Shown: positions 9,320 to 18,118, counted from the stretch's first letter. The stretch is 22,279 nucleotides of DNA from Chromatiaceae bacterium (GCA_016714645.1 JADKCI010000007.1:12501-34779), one strand, 5' to 3'. Program-made: numbers and translations. The notes: generated by a model from the letters alone, not told the origin.

Positions 9320-10268
9320 GTTTCGCATCCTCGGCCAATGCCGCCAGCAACTCCGCCAGATCAGGCGGAACTTCCGCTCGCCATTCCAGCCGCTCGCCAC
9401 GGAGCGGATGAGTCAGCGCCAACCGTTCCGCGTGCAGTGCTTGTCGGCGAAACTGCTGAATCGCCTCGATGCAGCGCGGCGAAGCGTCCGGCGGAATTCG
9501 CAACCGTCCGCCATAGACCGGATCGCCCAGCAATGGCAGGCGAACATGGGCCATATGGACCCGAATCTGGTGCGTGCGACCCGTTTCCAGCTTGACCCGC
9601 AGCAGGGTATGGGCGTGGAACCGGCGCACGATCCGGTAATGGGTGATGGCGGGCCTGCCGCCGGGGGTGACCGCCATGCGTTGCCGATCCACCGGATGCC
9701 GCCCGACCGGCGCATCCACCGTGCCACCAGCGACCGGCAGGCCGTTGACCACAGCCAGATACTCGCGCTCGATAGTGCGGGCCTGCAATTGCGCGACCAG
9801 CGCGGTATGCGCCGGCAAGCTGCGAGCGACCACCAGCAAGCCGGTGGTTTCCTTGTCCAGCCGATGCACCAGCCCGGCGCGGGGCAATCCGGCCAGTTCC
9901 GGGCAACGATGCAACAGGGCGTTAACCAGCGTGCCGTCGCGGTTGCCGGCGGCGGGATGAGCCACCAGTCCCGCCGGCTTGTTGATCACCAGCAAATCAG
10001 CGTCTTCGTAGCAGAGCGTCAGTGGAATATCCTGGGCAATGGCGACGGTTTCGGTCGTCATCACCAGTTCGCCGCTGATGGTTTCGCCGCCAGCGACCGG
10101 ATCGCGGGGGCGGCGGATTTGGCCGTTGACCCGCAAGTAACCGGCCTTCAGCCATTGTTGCAAGCGGCTGCGCGAATAGGCCGGCAGCAGTTCAGCCAGC
10201 GCCTGATCCAGCCGCATTCCGGCGCAGGCGGGGGGGATTTGGCAGGTCACGGCTTCGGTAATTGGCAT
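9306..10268 (-). CDS. rluD: 23S rRNA pseudouridine(1911/1915/1917) synthase RluD
   Basis: The 320-residue protein has an N-terminal S4 RNA-binding domain (about residues 17-75, MRLDQALAELLPAYSRSRLQQWL) and an RluA-family catalytic domain. The catalytic aspartate is Asp138 in GLVHRLDKETTGLLVVA, close to its position in E. coli RluD, and the conserved GRTHQIRVHMA motif is present. It would convert three uridines of helix 69 in 23S rRNA to pseudouridine. RluD rather than RluA/RluC is supported by length and by gene order (divergent from bamD, upstream of pgeF). The ATG start gives a normal N-terminus. The frame is intact. Confidence 0.95.
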   Translation of the reverse strand: MPITEAVTCQIPPACAGMRLDQALAELLPAYSRSRLQQWLKAGYLRVNGQIRRPRDPVAGGETISGELVMTTETVAIAQDIPLTLCYEDADLLVINKPAGLVAHPAAGNRDGTLVNALLHRCPELAGLPRAGLVHRLDKETTGLLVVARSLPAHTALVAQLQARTIEREYLAVVNGLPVAGGTVDAPVGRHPVDRQRMAVTPGGRPAITHYRIVRRFHAHTLLRVKLETGRTHQIRVHMAHVRLPLLGDPVYGGRLRIPPDASPRCIEAIQQFRRQALHAERLALTHPLRGERLEWRAEVPPDLAELLAALAEDAKHGLE

Positions 10269-10270
10269 GA

Positions 10271-10298
10271 TGGTTTTTGGTGGTTCGGGCGTTATACT
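10271..10298 (+). promoter_or_regulatory. possible bamD promoter
   Basis: TATACT at 10293-10298 is a good -10 candidate in the rluD-bamD divergent space. A poor -35 (TGGTTT, 10271-10276) sits 16 bases upstream. It is about 70 bases before the inferred bamD start. Confidence 0.3.
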
Positions 10299-10370
10299 GA
10301 GCTAATGACTGGCTTCAAGATGCATTTTATCCCCGTGACTTCCGATTGCCGCCGTTCCCTGTTTTCAGCC

Positions 10371-11154
10371 ATGCGCCCCCAACCTTCCTGACCGGCCTGC
10401 TCGCCGCCGTGCTGCTGGCGGGCTGTTCGTTGCTCCCGGATAAGATCGACGAGACCAAAGGCTGGTCGGCCCAGCGCCTGTACAGCGAAGCCAAAGAGTC
10501 GATGAACTCAGGCAACTACCGGATTGCCCTGGAGTATATGGACAAAATCCAGGCGCGCTATCAGTTTGGCCGTTACGCCCAGCAGGCCCAGCTCGACACC
10601 ATTTTCATCCAGTATCGGGATAGCGAGCCGGACGCCGCGATTGCCGCCGCCGACCGCTTCATCAAGGCCAACCCGCGCCATCCCTTGTGGATTATGCCTG
10701 TCACATGAAAGGCCTGGTGAACTTCCAGCGCAGCAACACTCTGATCGACCGGATCGCCCCAGGTGACCGCGATAAGACTGACACCAGCACCGCCCGGCAG
10801 TCCTACAATGATTTCGCCGAGCTGGCGCGGAAATTCCCCGACAGCCGGTACGCCGAGGACGCCCGCAGCGGAATGCAGTTCCTGCATAACAGTCTGGCGG
10901 CCTATGAAGTCAATGTCGCCAGTTACTATCTGAAGCGGGGCGCTTACGTCGCGGCGGTCAACCGCGCCACCTATGTGCTGGAGACCTACGCCCGCACTCC
11001 GTCTACCGCCAGCGCCCTCAGCATCATGACCGAGGCTTACGTCAACATGGGTATGCCGCAACTGGCGGCGGACAGCCTGCGGGTGCTGGAGCGCAACTAT
11101 CCGCAATCCCCGGACTTGCCGAAGCTGAACGCGCTGGTCAAGGGCGCGGGCTGA
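10371..11154 (+). pseudogene. bamD: outer membrane assembly lipoprotein BamD, frameshifted
   Basis: BamD is the TPR-containing lipoprotein of the BAM complex that inserts outer-membrane proteins, and is essential in E. coli. The lipobox LLAAVLLAGC followed by SLLPDK marks the signal peptidase II site. The mature part contains TPR-like helices (SAQRLYSEAKESMNSGNY, YDKIQ-type repeats) and a C-terminal part with NVASYYLKRGAYVAAVNR. Two breaks are visible. ATG 10371 runs into a five-C run (10376-10380), and one extra C would join it to the lipobox frame. At 10682-10686 one missing T turns the conserved HPxVDYAxHMKGL into RHPLWIMPVT and a stop. Each is fixed by adding one base, so sequencing error is likely. 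Total length after repair would be about 260 residues, normal for the family. It is divergent from rluD. Confidence 0.88.
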
Positions 11155-11183
11155 GCAGCCGCTGACCTCAAGGAGACCGCGCC

Positions 11184-11698
11184 ATGTGGGATTTTTTACG
11201 ACGGTTCGCCACCGCCAATCCATCCGCAAATACCAGCCGGATATGCCCATCGAAGCAAACCAAGCTGCGCCATTCTGGAAATGGCCTGCGCCGCGCCGTC
11301 AGCCGGCGATTTGCAGTCCTACCGGATCATTGTGGTGCGCGACCTGGCGGATCGGCGAGGCGCTGGTTCATGCCGCCCATCAGCAAACTTTCATGCCGGC
11401 GCCGGTCTGCCTGGTGTTCTGCGCCGATCCGGCCCGTTCGGAAACCGCTTTCGGCGAGCGCGGCGCCACGCTGTACGCCTTGCAGGACGCCACCATCGCC
11501 GCCGCCTATGCGCAACTGGCTATCGTCGCCGCCGGCATGGGTTCGACCTGGGTCGGCTATTTTGAGGAAGACCGGGTTTGCGCGGCGTTGCAGCTTGAAC
11601 CAGGGCTGGGCCGCTTGCGCTGCTTAGCCTGGGCTATCCAGCTGAGTTGCAGGAGCCAGTTCCGCCGGCGGCTGGATCAAGTGGTGAAATGGCGGTGA
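11184..11698 (+). pseudogene. nitroreductase family protein, multiply frameshifted
   Basis: Across three frames the sequence spells a compact nitroreductase: FFTTVRHRQSIRKYQPD, MACAAPSAGDLQSYRIIVVRDL, EALVHAAHQQTF, APVCLVFCADPARSE and IAAAYAQLAIVAAGMGSTWVGYF. These correspond to the RxSxRxY start, the FMN-contact region and the helix-rich core of FMN-dependent nitroreductases, which reduce nitro- or quinone-type substrates with NAD(P)H. ATG 11184 is preceded by AAGGAGA at good spacing. One added T in the run at 11191-11196 links it to RHRQSIRKY. At least three further frame changes occur (about 11255-11275, about 11350, about 11610-11665). The substrate cannot be told. It follows bamD by 29 bases and may be cotranscribed. 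Confidence 0.72.
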
Positions 11699-11803
11699 CG
11701 GTCTGACTGGCGCAAGGTCCGACGTGTCTGGTTTTCTGCCTTGACTTTTGATAGATTGTGAACAGCGATCCCTGTTTCCCCTGCCTTCCGGAAGCGCCCG
11801 CCC

Positions 11804-12323
11804 GTGAAAAACTACCTGGTCATTTCCGCCCTGGGCGAAGATCGTCCGGTCTGGTCAATGAACTGTCCCGCGATCCTCGACTGCGACTGCAGCATCCTCG
11901 ACAGCCACACGAGCCGTCCTGGGCGGCAGTTCGCCATCCTGCTGCTGGTGCAGGGCAACTGGAATACCCTGACCAAGCTGGAAATGCACTTCAAGCGCCT
12001 GGAGCAGGCGCTGGGCATGACCATCGTCGCCAAGCGCACCGCCCCGGCGGCGGGCGACCCTGCTCTATCCACAGTAGAGGTGGTTGCGGTCAACCAGCCG
12101 GGCATCGTCCATCATCTGGCCAGCTTCTTCGCCAGCCGCTCGATCAACATTGAGGACCTGGTGACCCTGCAGTTACAGCGCCCGCACCGGCACCCCGATG
12201 TTTTCGGTTAATCTGGCGATTGGCATTCCCTCCAGCATGCACATCGCCATGTTGCGCGAGGAGTTTCTGGATTTCTGCGATGAGCTGAATCTGGATGCGG
12301 TGCTGGAACCGATCAAGGGATAG
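11804..12323 (+). pseudogene. gcvR: ACT-domain regulator, glycine cleavage repressor family (GcvR), frameshifted
   Basis: The reading frame from GTG 11804 gives MKNYLVISALGEDRP, then LDCDCSILDSH, FAILLLVQGNWNTLTKLEMH and a second ACT segment VEVVAVNQPGIVHHLASFFASRSINIEDL. After a change of frame near 12168 it continues GTPMFSVNLAIGIP and ends REEFLDFCDELNLDAVLEPIKG with TAG at 12321-12323. Two tandem ACT domains with these sequences identify the GcvR family, which in E. coli controls the glycine cleavage system through GcvA. A short out-of-frame patch at about 11850-11875 replaces the expected GLVNEL. The gene lies seven bases before bcp, and gcvR-bcp adjacency is a known gammaproteobacterial arrangement, which supports the call. 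Confidence 0.82.
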
Positions 12324-12329
12324 GCCGGG

Positions 12330-12838
12330 ATGAGCGTGAGTGTCGGACAACCGGTTCCTGATTTCAGCGTCGCCGCGACCGGCGATCAAACCGTGCAGCT
12401 TTCCAATCTGGCGGGGCGGTGGGCAGTGCTGTACTTTCACCCCGGGACAATACCCCGGCTGCGCTGGAAGGCCAGCAGTTCGGCGAGTTGCACGCGCAGT
12501 TTTTGGCCTTGAACACAGTGGTGTTTGGCGTTTCCCGCGACAGTCTGCCCCGCCATGACCGTTTCCGCGCCCAGCATGATTTTCCATTTCACCTGATCGC
12601 CGATCCTGATGAAAGTCTGTGCCAGCTATTTGAAGTCATCAAGCTGAAAAGCATTACGGCAAGCAAGCGCTGGGCGTCGAACGCAACACCTTTCTGATTG
12701 ACGCTGTGGAGTCTTGCGGCGGAGTGGCGCAAAGTCAAGATCGATGGTCACGCTGCCGAGGTGCTGGCGGCCATCGCCAGCCTTGCGGAACTCCGCTTGA
12801 CGTTCGGCGGCTGCCGTCAGTCATCGCCCTGCGGTTGA
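12330..12838 (+). pseudogene. bcp: peroxiredoxin, Bcp/PrxQ type, frameshifted
   Basis: From ATG 12330 the frame reads MSVSVGQPVPDFSVAATGDQ and LSNLAGRWAVLYFHP. After a frame change in the C-rich stretch near 12440-12465 it reads PRDNTP, LEGQQFGELHAQFLALNTVVFGVSRDS, HDFPFHLIADPDESLCQLF and, in yet another frame, WRKVKIDGHAAEVLAAIASL. This is the thiol peroxidase fold of Bcp/PrxQ, which detoxifies hydroperoxides in the cytoplasm with thioredoxin. The peroxidatic cysteine normally follows PRDNTPG. Its TGC codon is present in the DNA (about 12458-12460) but falls out of frame because of the indel. The 3' boundary is approximate, since the final frame is uncertain. Confidence 0.8.
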
Positions 12839-12858
12839 TGCGGCGGACTCACGATCGC

Positions 12859-13637
12859 ATGGCCCTCGCCGAAACCCCGCTATCGCTAAAGTCGGCGGCC
12901 AACCGTTCACCCGGATTCCGCCCGATCTGTATATCCCGCCGGATGCGCTGGAAGTGTTTCTGGAAGCCTTCGAGGGGCCGCTGGATTTGCTGCTGTATCT
13001 GATTCAACGCCAGAATCTCAATATCCTCGATATTCCTATTGCGATTACCCGGCAACACGTGGACTATCTGGCGCTCATGCAGGAACTGCGGCTGGAGCTA
13101 GCGGCGGGTATCTGGTGATGGCGGCCTGGCTGGCCGGATCAAATCCCGATTGTTATTGCCGCGTCCGGCGTCCGCCGCCGCCGAAGAACTCGATCCCCGC
13201 GCCGAACTGGTGCGCCGGCTCCAGGAATACGAGCGGTTCCAGCAGGCGGCGCGGGCGCTGGACGCCTTGCCCCGCTGGGACTGACTGTTTCCCGGCCAGC
13301 GCGGAACCGGTTCAGCATGACCGGACGCGGACTCCGCCGCCGGTCAGTCTGGGCTGATCTGCTGGAGGCCCTGCGCGAAGTGATGACCCGGGCTGAACTG
13401 TTTATCCGCCACCGATCCATCGTGAACTGCTGTCGGTGCGCGAGCGGACAGAGCCAGGTGCTGGAGCAACTGGACACGCTGCGTTTTACTGCGTTTACCG
13501 CGCTGTTTCGCCCGGAAGAAGGGCGGATGGGGATCGTGGTCACTTTTATGGCGGTGCTGGAGCTGCTGCGCGAGGCGCTGCTGGAACTGGTGCAGACCGA
13601 ACCGTTCGCGCCGATTCACGTTCGCCGCCGGGGTTGA
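12859..13637 (+). pseudogene. scpA: segregation and condensation protein A (kleisin ScpA), frameshifted
   Basis: Pieces in several frames reconstruct ScpA: the kleisin N-terminus LEVFLEAFEGPLDLLLYLIQ followed by NLNILDIPIAITRQHVDYLALMQ, then LVMAAWLA, IKSRLLLPRP and LVRRLQEYERFQQAARALD, and a winged-helix C-terminus TAFTALFRPEEGRMGIVVTFMAVLELLREALLELVQ. ScpA bridges the SMC heads and works with ScpB in chromosome condensation. ATG 12859 gives MALAETP before the first frame change (about 12880). Other breaks are near 13105, 13135, 13280 and 13350-13430. The stop TGA at 13635-13637 is three bases before the scpB start. Every part of the family is represented, so the gene is probably whole in the organism. 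Confidence 0.85.
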
Positions 13638-13640
13638 TGC

Positions 13641-14250
13641 ATGGCGCCGCCGGAGCTGAAGATCATCCTCGAAGCGCTGTTGCTGGCCGCCGGCGAACCG
13701 CTGAGTCTGGAGCGGCTGCTGGATGCGTTCCCGGAAACCGAGCGACCGGAGCGGGAGGATTTACGCGCCGCGCTGGTGAAACTGGCGGCCAGTTACGCCG
13801 GGCGGGGGATGGAGCTGGTCGAAGTCGCCAGCGGCTTTCGTCTGCAAGTACCCAAAACTTTTGCGCCGTGGGTGTCCCGGCTGTCGGAAGAACGGGCCGC
13901 CCATTATTCTCCCCTGCTGGAAACCCTGGCGCTGATTGCGCATTATCGCCAACCGATCACAGGGCGAAATCGAGGAAGTGCGGGGTCAGCGTCAGCAGCA
14001 ACATCGCGAAAACCTTGCAGGATCGGGACTGGATCAAGATCATCGGCCATCGTGAAGTCCACGGCCGGCCGGCGCTCACGCCACGACCGGGTGTTCCTCG
14101 ATTATTTCAACCTCAGAACCTGGGTGATTTGCCGCCGCTGGCCGCACCGCTGATCTGGCGGCGATTGGCGCCGCATTAGAAGGTCACGCCGACCTGCCCG
14201 TCGCTTCTTCCGCTGACTCTTTACCGCAAACGGAATTTCCCGATGTCTGA
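13641..14250 (+). pseudogene. scpB: segregation and condensation protein B (ScpB), frameshifted
   Basis: From ATG 13641 the first 110 or so residues are clean: LKIILEALLLAAGEPLSLERLLDAF, then GMELVEVASGFRLQVPKTFAPWVSRL and SPLLETLALIAHYRQPITR. This is the first winged helix of ScpB, which binds the ScpA kleisin. Near 13962 the frame is lost. The rest of the second winged helix is seen as VSSNIAKTLQDRDWIKIIGHREV, then VFLDYFNLRT and LPPLAAPLI in changing frames, and an Ala/Asp-rich tail ends FPDV with TGA at 14248-14250. It lies three bases after scpA and overlaps the rluB start by eight bases. Confidence 0.85.
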
Positions 14251-15193
14251 ACGCCTGCAAAATTCCTGGCCAGCGCTGGCTTTGGCTCCCGCCGCCAGAT
14301 TGAAGACTGGATTCGGCAACGCCGGATCGTCGTCAACGGTCAACCGGCGCAACTTGGCCTGTCAGCCAGTAACGCCGATCACATCGAGATCGACGGGAAG
14401 CCGGTGCGGATCGCTCACCGACAACCCCGGCGGGTGCTGGCCTACTACAAGCCGGTGGAAATGACCTCCGCCGCGATCCTGAGGGTCGGCCCACCGTGTT
14501 TGATCGTCTGCCGCCGGTGCACGGCGGGCGCTGGATCGCGGTTGGCCGACCCGATCTCAATACCCAAGGGTTGCTGTTGTTGACCAATGACGGCGAAATC
14601 GCCAACCGCCTGATGCACCGTCCTCCGGGATTGACCGTGAATATGCGGTCCGGGTAGTGGGGAGGTGACGCCGGAGCAGTTGCAAGGTTGCTGGAAGGGG
14701 TGCTGCTGGACGACGGGGTGGCGCGGTTCGACGAGATGCGCGAGGCCGGCGGCGAGGGCGTCAATCACTGGTATCCGTCATTCTGCGCGAAGGTCGCCAC
14801 CGCGAGGTGCGCCGGTTGGGGAATCGCAAGGGATCACCGTCAGCCGGCTGATTCGGGTGCGCTATGGACCGGTGGTGTTGCGGCGGGGTTTGCATCCGGG
14901 CCGCTGGGATGAACTCGATGAGGCGGAAATGGCGGAATTGATGAAAAGCGGTGAATTGCGAACCCGCCCCGGAACCGGAGCGCGCCGCTTGCCGGTCGCG
15001 CCGGTCGGGCCAAATTCCCATCATCGCCCGGATTCTCCAAGCCAGGAACCGGGACCCTGGGTCGGCGCAGGCCGCCGTTCTGTACCGAAGCGGGCCAAGT
15101 CTGCGCGAGCCGGCGAGGGCGGCGACGGCAAAGCGCTCTACGAGTCGCGCCGCCCCAGCCGAAACCGGTCCGTTGAATCCGGGTGCGGATTAA
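14243..15193 (+). pseudogene. rluB: 23S rRNA pseudouridine synthase RluB family, frameshifted
   Basis: ATG 14243 begins MSERLQ, and the following frames give GFGSRRQIEDWIRQRRIVVNGQ (S4 RNA-binding domain), VLAYYKPVEMT, the catalytic segment IAVGRPDLNTQGLLLLTNDGEIANRLMH with the essential aspartate in PDLNTQG, then YAVRVV, EGVLLDDGVARFDEMREAGGEG, SQGITVSRLIRVRYGPVVLRRGL and a charged Arg/Pro-rich tail. This order defines the RsuA/RluB family. Position after scpB and the long basic tail favour RluB, which modifies helix 89 of 23S rRNA. Frame changes occur near 14263, 14475, 14620-14660, 14690, 14775 and 14815. The C-terminal frame, and so the stop, is uncertain (15193 or 15207). Confidence 0.82.
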
Positions 15194-15220
15194 TCGTCTG
15201 GGCGTGAGAGAACCGTCCGC

Positions 15221-15894
15221 TCAGTAAGGCCGGACGCCGAACAGGTAGGATGCAGCAGCAGCAAGAGGATAAAACCACCCAAACCCCAGGCGATTGGCCG
15301 GTGCAATTGGCCCAGGCCCAGGTCTGGCGACCACTGAGCATCGCCGCGAACGGCGCATAGAGGTCACGGCGACGAAGCGCTGCCAACGTTCGCCCTGAGT
15401 CGCGGCCATGCGGCGGTCGAGGTGCAGCGAGCCAAAGCAGCGCGGTCAGCAGGAACCCGCCAAAAAACAGCAGGAAGCCAGGTCGCCAGTTGGCGATAAT
15501 AGGGATCGCCGCCCACAGCGTCGCGCCCCACATCACCGGATGACGGGTAATGCGCAATGCGCCGTTGACTGCGTCCGGCCGGCTGGGCGACTGTCTTCCA
15601 TACCCAGCGCCGACGGATTCTTGGTCAGGACGCCACCCACGATCAGGATGAAGGCCGGCATCGCCAACAGGGGCAGATGCCGCAGTCCCGGTCCCGGAAT
15701 CCACAGATAGACGTAGTGGGAAGCGTAGATGTAGCCGGTGATCATCGCGCCCAAGGTCAGCACGGTTGCCAGTAAAAACAGGCCCTGAAAGCCTTTTTCA
15801 CCAATCTGTCCGGCAATCCGGTCATGCACTGGTGGATGGGCAAGGCCCAAATGGCTTACAAAAAAGGCGGCGCTGACAGACCGGTCGCCCACAT
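15221..15894 (-). pseudogene. NnrU family membrane protein, frameshifted
   Basis: Read leftward in several frames the region gives SAAFFVSHLGLAH, QIGEKGFQGLFLLATVLTLGAMITGYIYA, RHLPLLAMPAFILIVGGVLTKNPSALGME, then ALRITRHPVMWGATLWAAIPIIANWRPGFLLFFGGFLLTALL and finally FYPLAAAASYLFGVRPY with TGA at 15221-15223. The RHPVMWG motif and five or six hydrophobic segments identify the NnrU family, membrane proteins related to isoprenylcysteine methyltransferase-like and denitrification-linked proteins. Their biochemical function is not settled. The probable ATG is at 15894, with one indel between it and the first membrane helix. It is about 30 bases downstream of recR in the same direction and converges with rluB. 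Confidence 0.72.
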
Positions 15895-15924
15895 TGCAGT
15901 GTCCATCGATTGGTTCCCCGAAGT

Positions 15925-16528
15925 TCAGAAATCCCGCCGCCCGGCGAAAGCGTGCGCCAGAGTGCCGCCGTCCACATATTCCAGTTCTCCGCCCAGCGGG
16001 ACGCCGTGGGCGATGCGGGTGGCGCGGACGCCTGTTCACGGGCCAGTTCGGCGATGTAATACGCGGTGGCTTCACCTTCAACGGTCGGGTTGGTGGCGAG
16101 AATGATCTCGTGGATTTTGCCCCTCGGCCAGTCGCGCTTCCAGCCTCTCCAGCCCAGTTCCGCCGGCCCGATCCCGTCCAGCGGCGACAAATGGCCCATC
16201 AGCACGAAATACACGCCCTGAAAGCCGGTTCGCTTGTTACCGCCAGCACATCGGCAGGCGTTTCCATCACACAAAGCAATGATGGGTCGCGGTGCGGGTT
16301 GGCGCAAATGGAGCATAGATCGGTTTCACTCAGATCGCGGCAATGCAGGCAATGTCCAATGCCGATGAGCGCCGCTTGCGGAGGCCGAAACCAGGCGTTC
16401 TCCACCGTCGCGGTCCCGCTCCAGCAGATGCAGCGCCATCCGTTGCGCGGATTTTGGTCCCACGCCCGGCAGGCAACGCAAGGCGGTCATCAACTGGTTC
16501 AGCAATGGCGACCCGGCCAGGAAACCGG
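15925..16528 (-). pseudogene. recR: recombination protein RecR, frameshifted
   Basis: The leftward sequence encodes, in pieces, the helix-hairpin-helix LRCLPGVGPKSAQRMALHLLERD, the four-cysteine zinc finger HCLHCRDLSETDLCSICANP, the Toprim domain LLCVMETPADVLAV ... YFVLMGHLSPLDGIGPAELG and ILATNPTVEGEATAYYIAELAR, and the terminal FAGRR-type tail ending at TGA 15925-15927. RecR acts with RecF and RecO to load RecA at gaps. Frame changes are near 16395, 16240, 16165, 16125 and 16030. The start codon is not clear. It must lie next to the ybaB stop at 16529-16531, where a normal TGATG-type overlap seems to have been damaged. The recombined length, about 200 residues, is normal. Confidence 0.87.
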
Positions 16529-16630
16529 TCAGAACGGCAGTTTGAGGTCGCCAACAGGGCGGGCGGCAGGCCCATGCCGGCGGTCCAGACCGCCCATCTT
16601 GTCCTGCATGGTGCGCTCGGAACCCAACAT
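16529..16630 (-). pseudogene. ybaB: YbaB/EbfC nucleoid-associated protein, 3' fragment truncated by the IS
   Basis: Upstream of recR and ending at TGA 16529-16531, the leftward sequence reads ERTMQDKMGGL, GMGLPP and, one frame on, GDLKLPF. This is the highly conserved C-terminus of YbaB (family pattern EKM..LT.GM.LPPGFKLPF). Only about 30 residues remain. The gene is cut at 16630/16631 by the insertion sequence, and its 5' part is not found on the other side of the element. YbaB is a small DNA-binding dimer usually cotranscribed with recR, so the neighbour confirms the assignment. Confidence 0.75.
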
Positions 16631-16651
16631 CTACGCGATGTTCGACTTTTC
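16631..16651 (+). repeat. left terminal inverted repeat of the IS982-family element
   Basis: The sequence is the exact reverse complement of 17627-17647. The transposase stop codon (16650-16652) lies at its inner edge. Confidence 0.9.
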
Positions 16652-17537
16652 AGGCGATCAGTCTCTCAAACTGGAGGTCTGAGCGGCCGAGTAGCCGGTT
16701 CACAAAAATACCCAAGGTGTGAGCCAACACTTTGCGTGCAATCCGGTTCGTCAAGTGCCACCGATCCCGTGCCCGGATTTTTTCAAAATGAAACCGCTCC
16801 GTGAGTTGGCTAATCACGGTTTCGACGCGACGGCGAGTGGTCATCAGGCGCTGGACAACACCAAGAGGGCGAGAATCGGTCATGTTGGCCCGCAATGGGG
16901 TTTGCAGGTCAATCCCGGTGGCAGCAAGTTCGGCCTTGAGGAAGGCACTGATATAGCCTTTATCGCCAATGACCAAACCCTGAACCCCATCGGTCAAATC
17001 CCACAGCGCCTCGCGTTCATCACCGGAAGCTGGGGTCACCGTCCAAGCGGTAATCACGCCATCCATCGTGACCATCAGATGTCCATGAAACCCATAATAA
17101 AACTGCTTTTTCGCGGCGCAATAACCATAGTCTGCTTCTCCGGCAAACACCCGGCAGCGTGAGGCGCGGGTCAGGACGCAGAGCGGCAGAGGACAGCCAT
17201 CCACGAGATGAATGGAAGCCGCCACCGCTCCCAGGTCGAGGACCAACTGTTGATGCAGTTGCTGTTTAATCGCCCAGAGATTGGCGGCCTGCTGGGCAAA
17301 CGTGGTGCGCGATCCCAGTTGAGGAAACCATAACGGCCAATGCTGGCGAAAATACTGCCAAATATGCTGATCCGTATCCAGGCCCAAGAACTCGCCTACG
17401 ACTTCCATCGTCAGGACTTCACCGTCAGTCAACTTGGGGGTAAAACCCCGCTGGCGTAAGCGGTTATCCTCGATCAGGGGATTCAGGTGTTCTTCTATCC
17501 AGCAAAATAGCGTGATGATAAAGTCTTCGAGCGGCAT
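16650..17537 (-). CDS. IS982-family DDE transposase
   Basis: The 295-residue protein starts MPLEDFIITLFCWIEEHLNP and has an N-terminal DNA-binding region (LTDGEVLTMEVVGEFLGLD) followed by a DDE catalytic core. The three acidic residues are visible: Asp113 in HLVDGCPLPLC, Asp192 in VIGDKGYIS and Glu239 in RRRVETVISQLTERF. The D(G/S)xPLPxC and YGY(C)AAKKQFYYGFHGH features are typical of IS982. The reading frame is open further upstream, but ATG 17537 is chosen since it begins the family-like N-terminus and has GGGAA eight bases before it. The longer frame would run through the terminal repeat. Unlike its neighbours the gene has no frameshift, so the element may be active. Confidence 0.93.
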   Translation of the reverse strand: MPLEDFIITLFCWIEEHLNPLIEDNRLRQRGFTPKLTDGEVLTMEVVGEFLGLDTDQHIWQYFRQHWPLWFPQLGSRTTFAQQAANLWAIKQQLHQQLVLDLGAVAASIHLVDGCPLPLCVLTRASRCRVFAGEADYGYCAAKKQFYYGFHGHLMVTMDGVITAWTVTPASGDEREALWDLTDGVQGLVIGDKGYISAFLKAELAATGIDLQTPLRANMTDSRPLGVVQRLMTTRRRVETVISQLTERFHFEKIRARDRWHLTNRIARKVLAHTLGIFVNRLLGRSDLQFERLIA

Positions 17538-17626
17538 GGCGGCATTCCCGGAACGTTGCGATGGTTGGTTCCTCTCAGCGTATCTCATACCGCCATGCCG
17601 CGCCGCCAAACCCTCATCAATCATCG

Positions 17627-17647
17627 GAAAAGTCGAACATCGCGTAG
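17627..17647 (-). repeat. right terminal inverted repeat of the IS982-family element
   Basis: Exact reverse complement of 16631-16651. It marks the junction between the element and phage-type primase sequence. Confidence 0.9.
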
Positions 17648-18062
17648 CAAGCGACAAGCCGCGCGCTCTCCCTGTGGATTCTTCCTTTGACCTTGACGAT
17701 GCGGCGCTCCTGGACAAGGCCCGGAACGCCAGGAATGGGGCGCTTTTCGGGCGTTATGGTCTGGCGACCTGTCAGGGTATGGCGGCGACCATTCAGCGGC
17801 GGATTTGGCGCTTCTCGAACCTTCGGCGTTCTGGACTGGAAGCGACGCGGCCCGCATGGATCGGCTGTTTCGACAATCCGGGTTGATGCGCGACAAGTGG
17901 GATACCGTTCACCATGCAACCGGCGAAACCTATGGTCAGGCCAGCATTATCAAGGCGGTTGCTTTTTGCCGGGAAACCTACCGCGCTGGCGGCAAGGTTC
18001 AGGCCGCACAAAACAGGCTTTCACAGAGGAAGAAAATGTTGATTCTCATGCGTGTAAACTAA
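17648..18062 (+). pseudogene. phage/plasmid primase-polymerase, C-terminal fragment
   Basis: Starting right at the IS end, frames give VASDKPRALPVDSSFDLDD, ALLDKARNARNGALF and then SAFWTGSDAARMDRLFRQSG, followed by LMRDKWDTVHHATGETYGQA and IIKAVAFCRETYR. The pattern 'ARxARNGxLF ... FWTGxDxxRxDRLFRQSGLMRxKWD ... TYGxxTI' is the helix-bundle region found after the primase-polymerase domain in NrS-1-like and other phage replication proteins. The catalytic primase part is missing, removed or hidden by the IS. Frame changes occur near 17750 and 17800. The final frame ends at 18062, just before the 9-bp repeat array, and is followed by a separate SF3 helicase. Confidence 0.72.
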
Positions 18063-18068
18063 ATTCAA

Positions 18069-18095
18069 TCCTACGGTTCCTACAGTTCCTACATT
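18069..18095 (+). repeat. left iteron-like array, three tandem 9-mers
   Basis: TCCTACGGT, TCCTACAGT and TCCTACATT follow one another without spacers (18069, 18078, 18087). The same array in reverse orientation is at 19685-19711, with a single mismatch over 27 bases. The array lies in the gap between the primase fragment and the SF3 helicase gene. Confidence 0.85.
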
Positions 18096-18118
18096 TCCGC
18101 TTGAGATTCAATTAGATA

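Larger units (their letters stand above)
16631..17647 (-). mobile_element. IS982-family insertion sequence, complete
   Basis: The element is 1017 bp. It is bounded by 21-bp perfect inverted repeats (16631-16651 and 17627-17647, outer end CTACGCGATGTTCGAC) and holds one transposase gene read leftward. Size and single gene fit IS982. No target-site duplication is seen: the bases outside the left end (CCCAACAT) and the right end (CAAGCGAC) do not match. The flanks belong to unrelated genes (ybaB to the left, a phage primase to the right). Confidence 0.9.

Noticed and set aside
9318..10391. 357-codon rightward frame opposite rluD
   Set aside because: It lies wholly antisense to a well-conserved intact gene and its product has no recognisable domain. 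GC-rich codons leave the opposite frame open.
10682..10690. Programmed ribosomal frameshift in bamD
   Set aside because: There is no slippery heptamer or following structure, BamD is not known to use frameshifting, and similar breaks occur in all neighbouring genes.
16618..17660. Target-site duplication around the IS
   Set aside because: Bases outside the two terminal repeats do not match over 6-9 positions for any reasonable choice of end.
17538..17717. Longer transposase start at 17717
   Set aside because: The extension crosses the right terminal inverted repeat and leaves the element, and the family-like N-terminus begins at 17537 with a ribosome-binding site.
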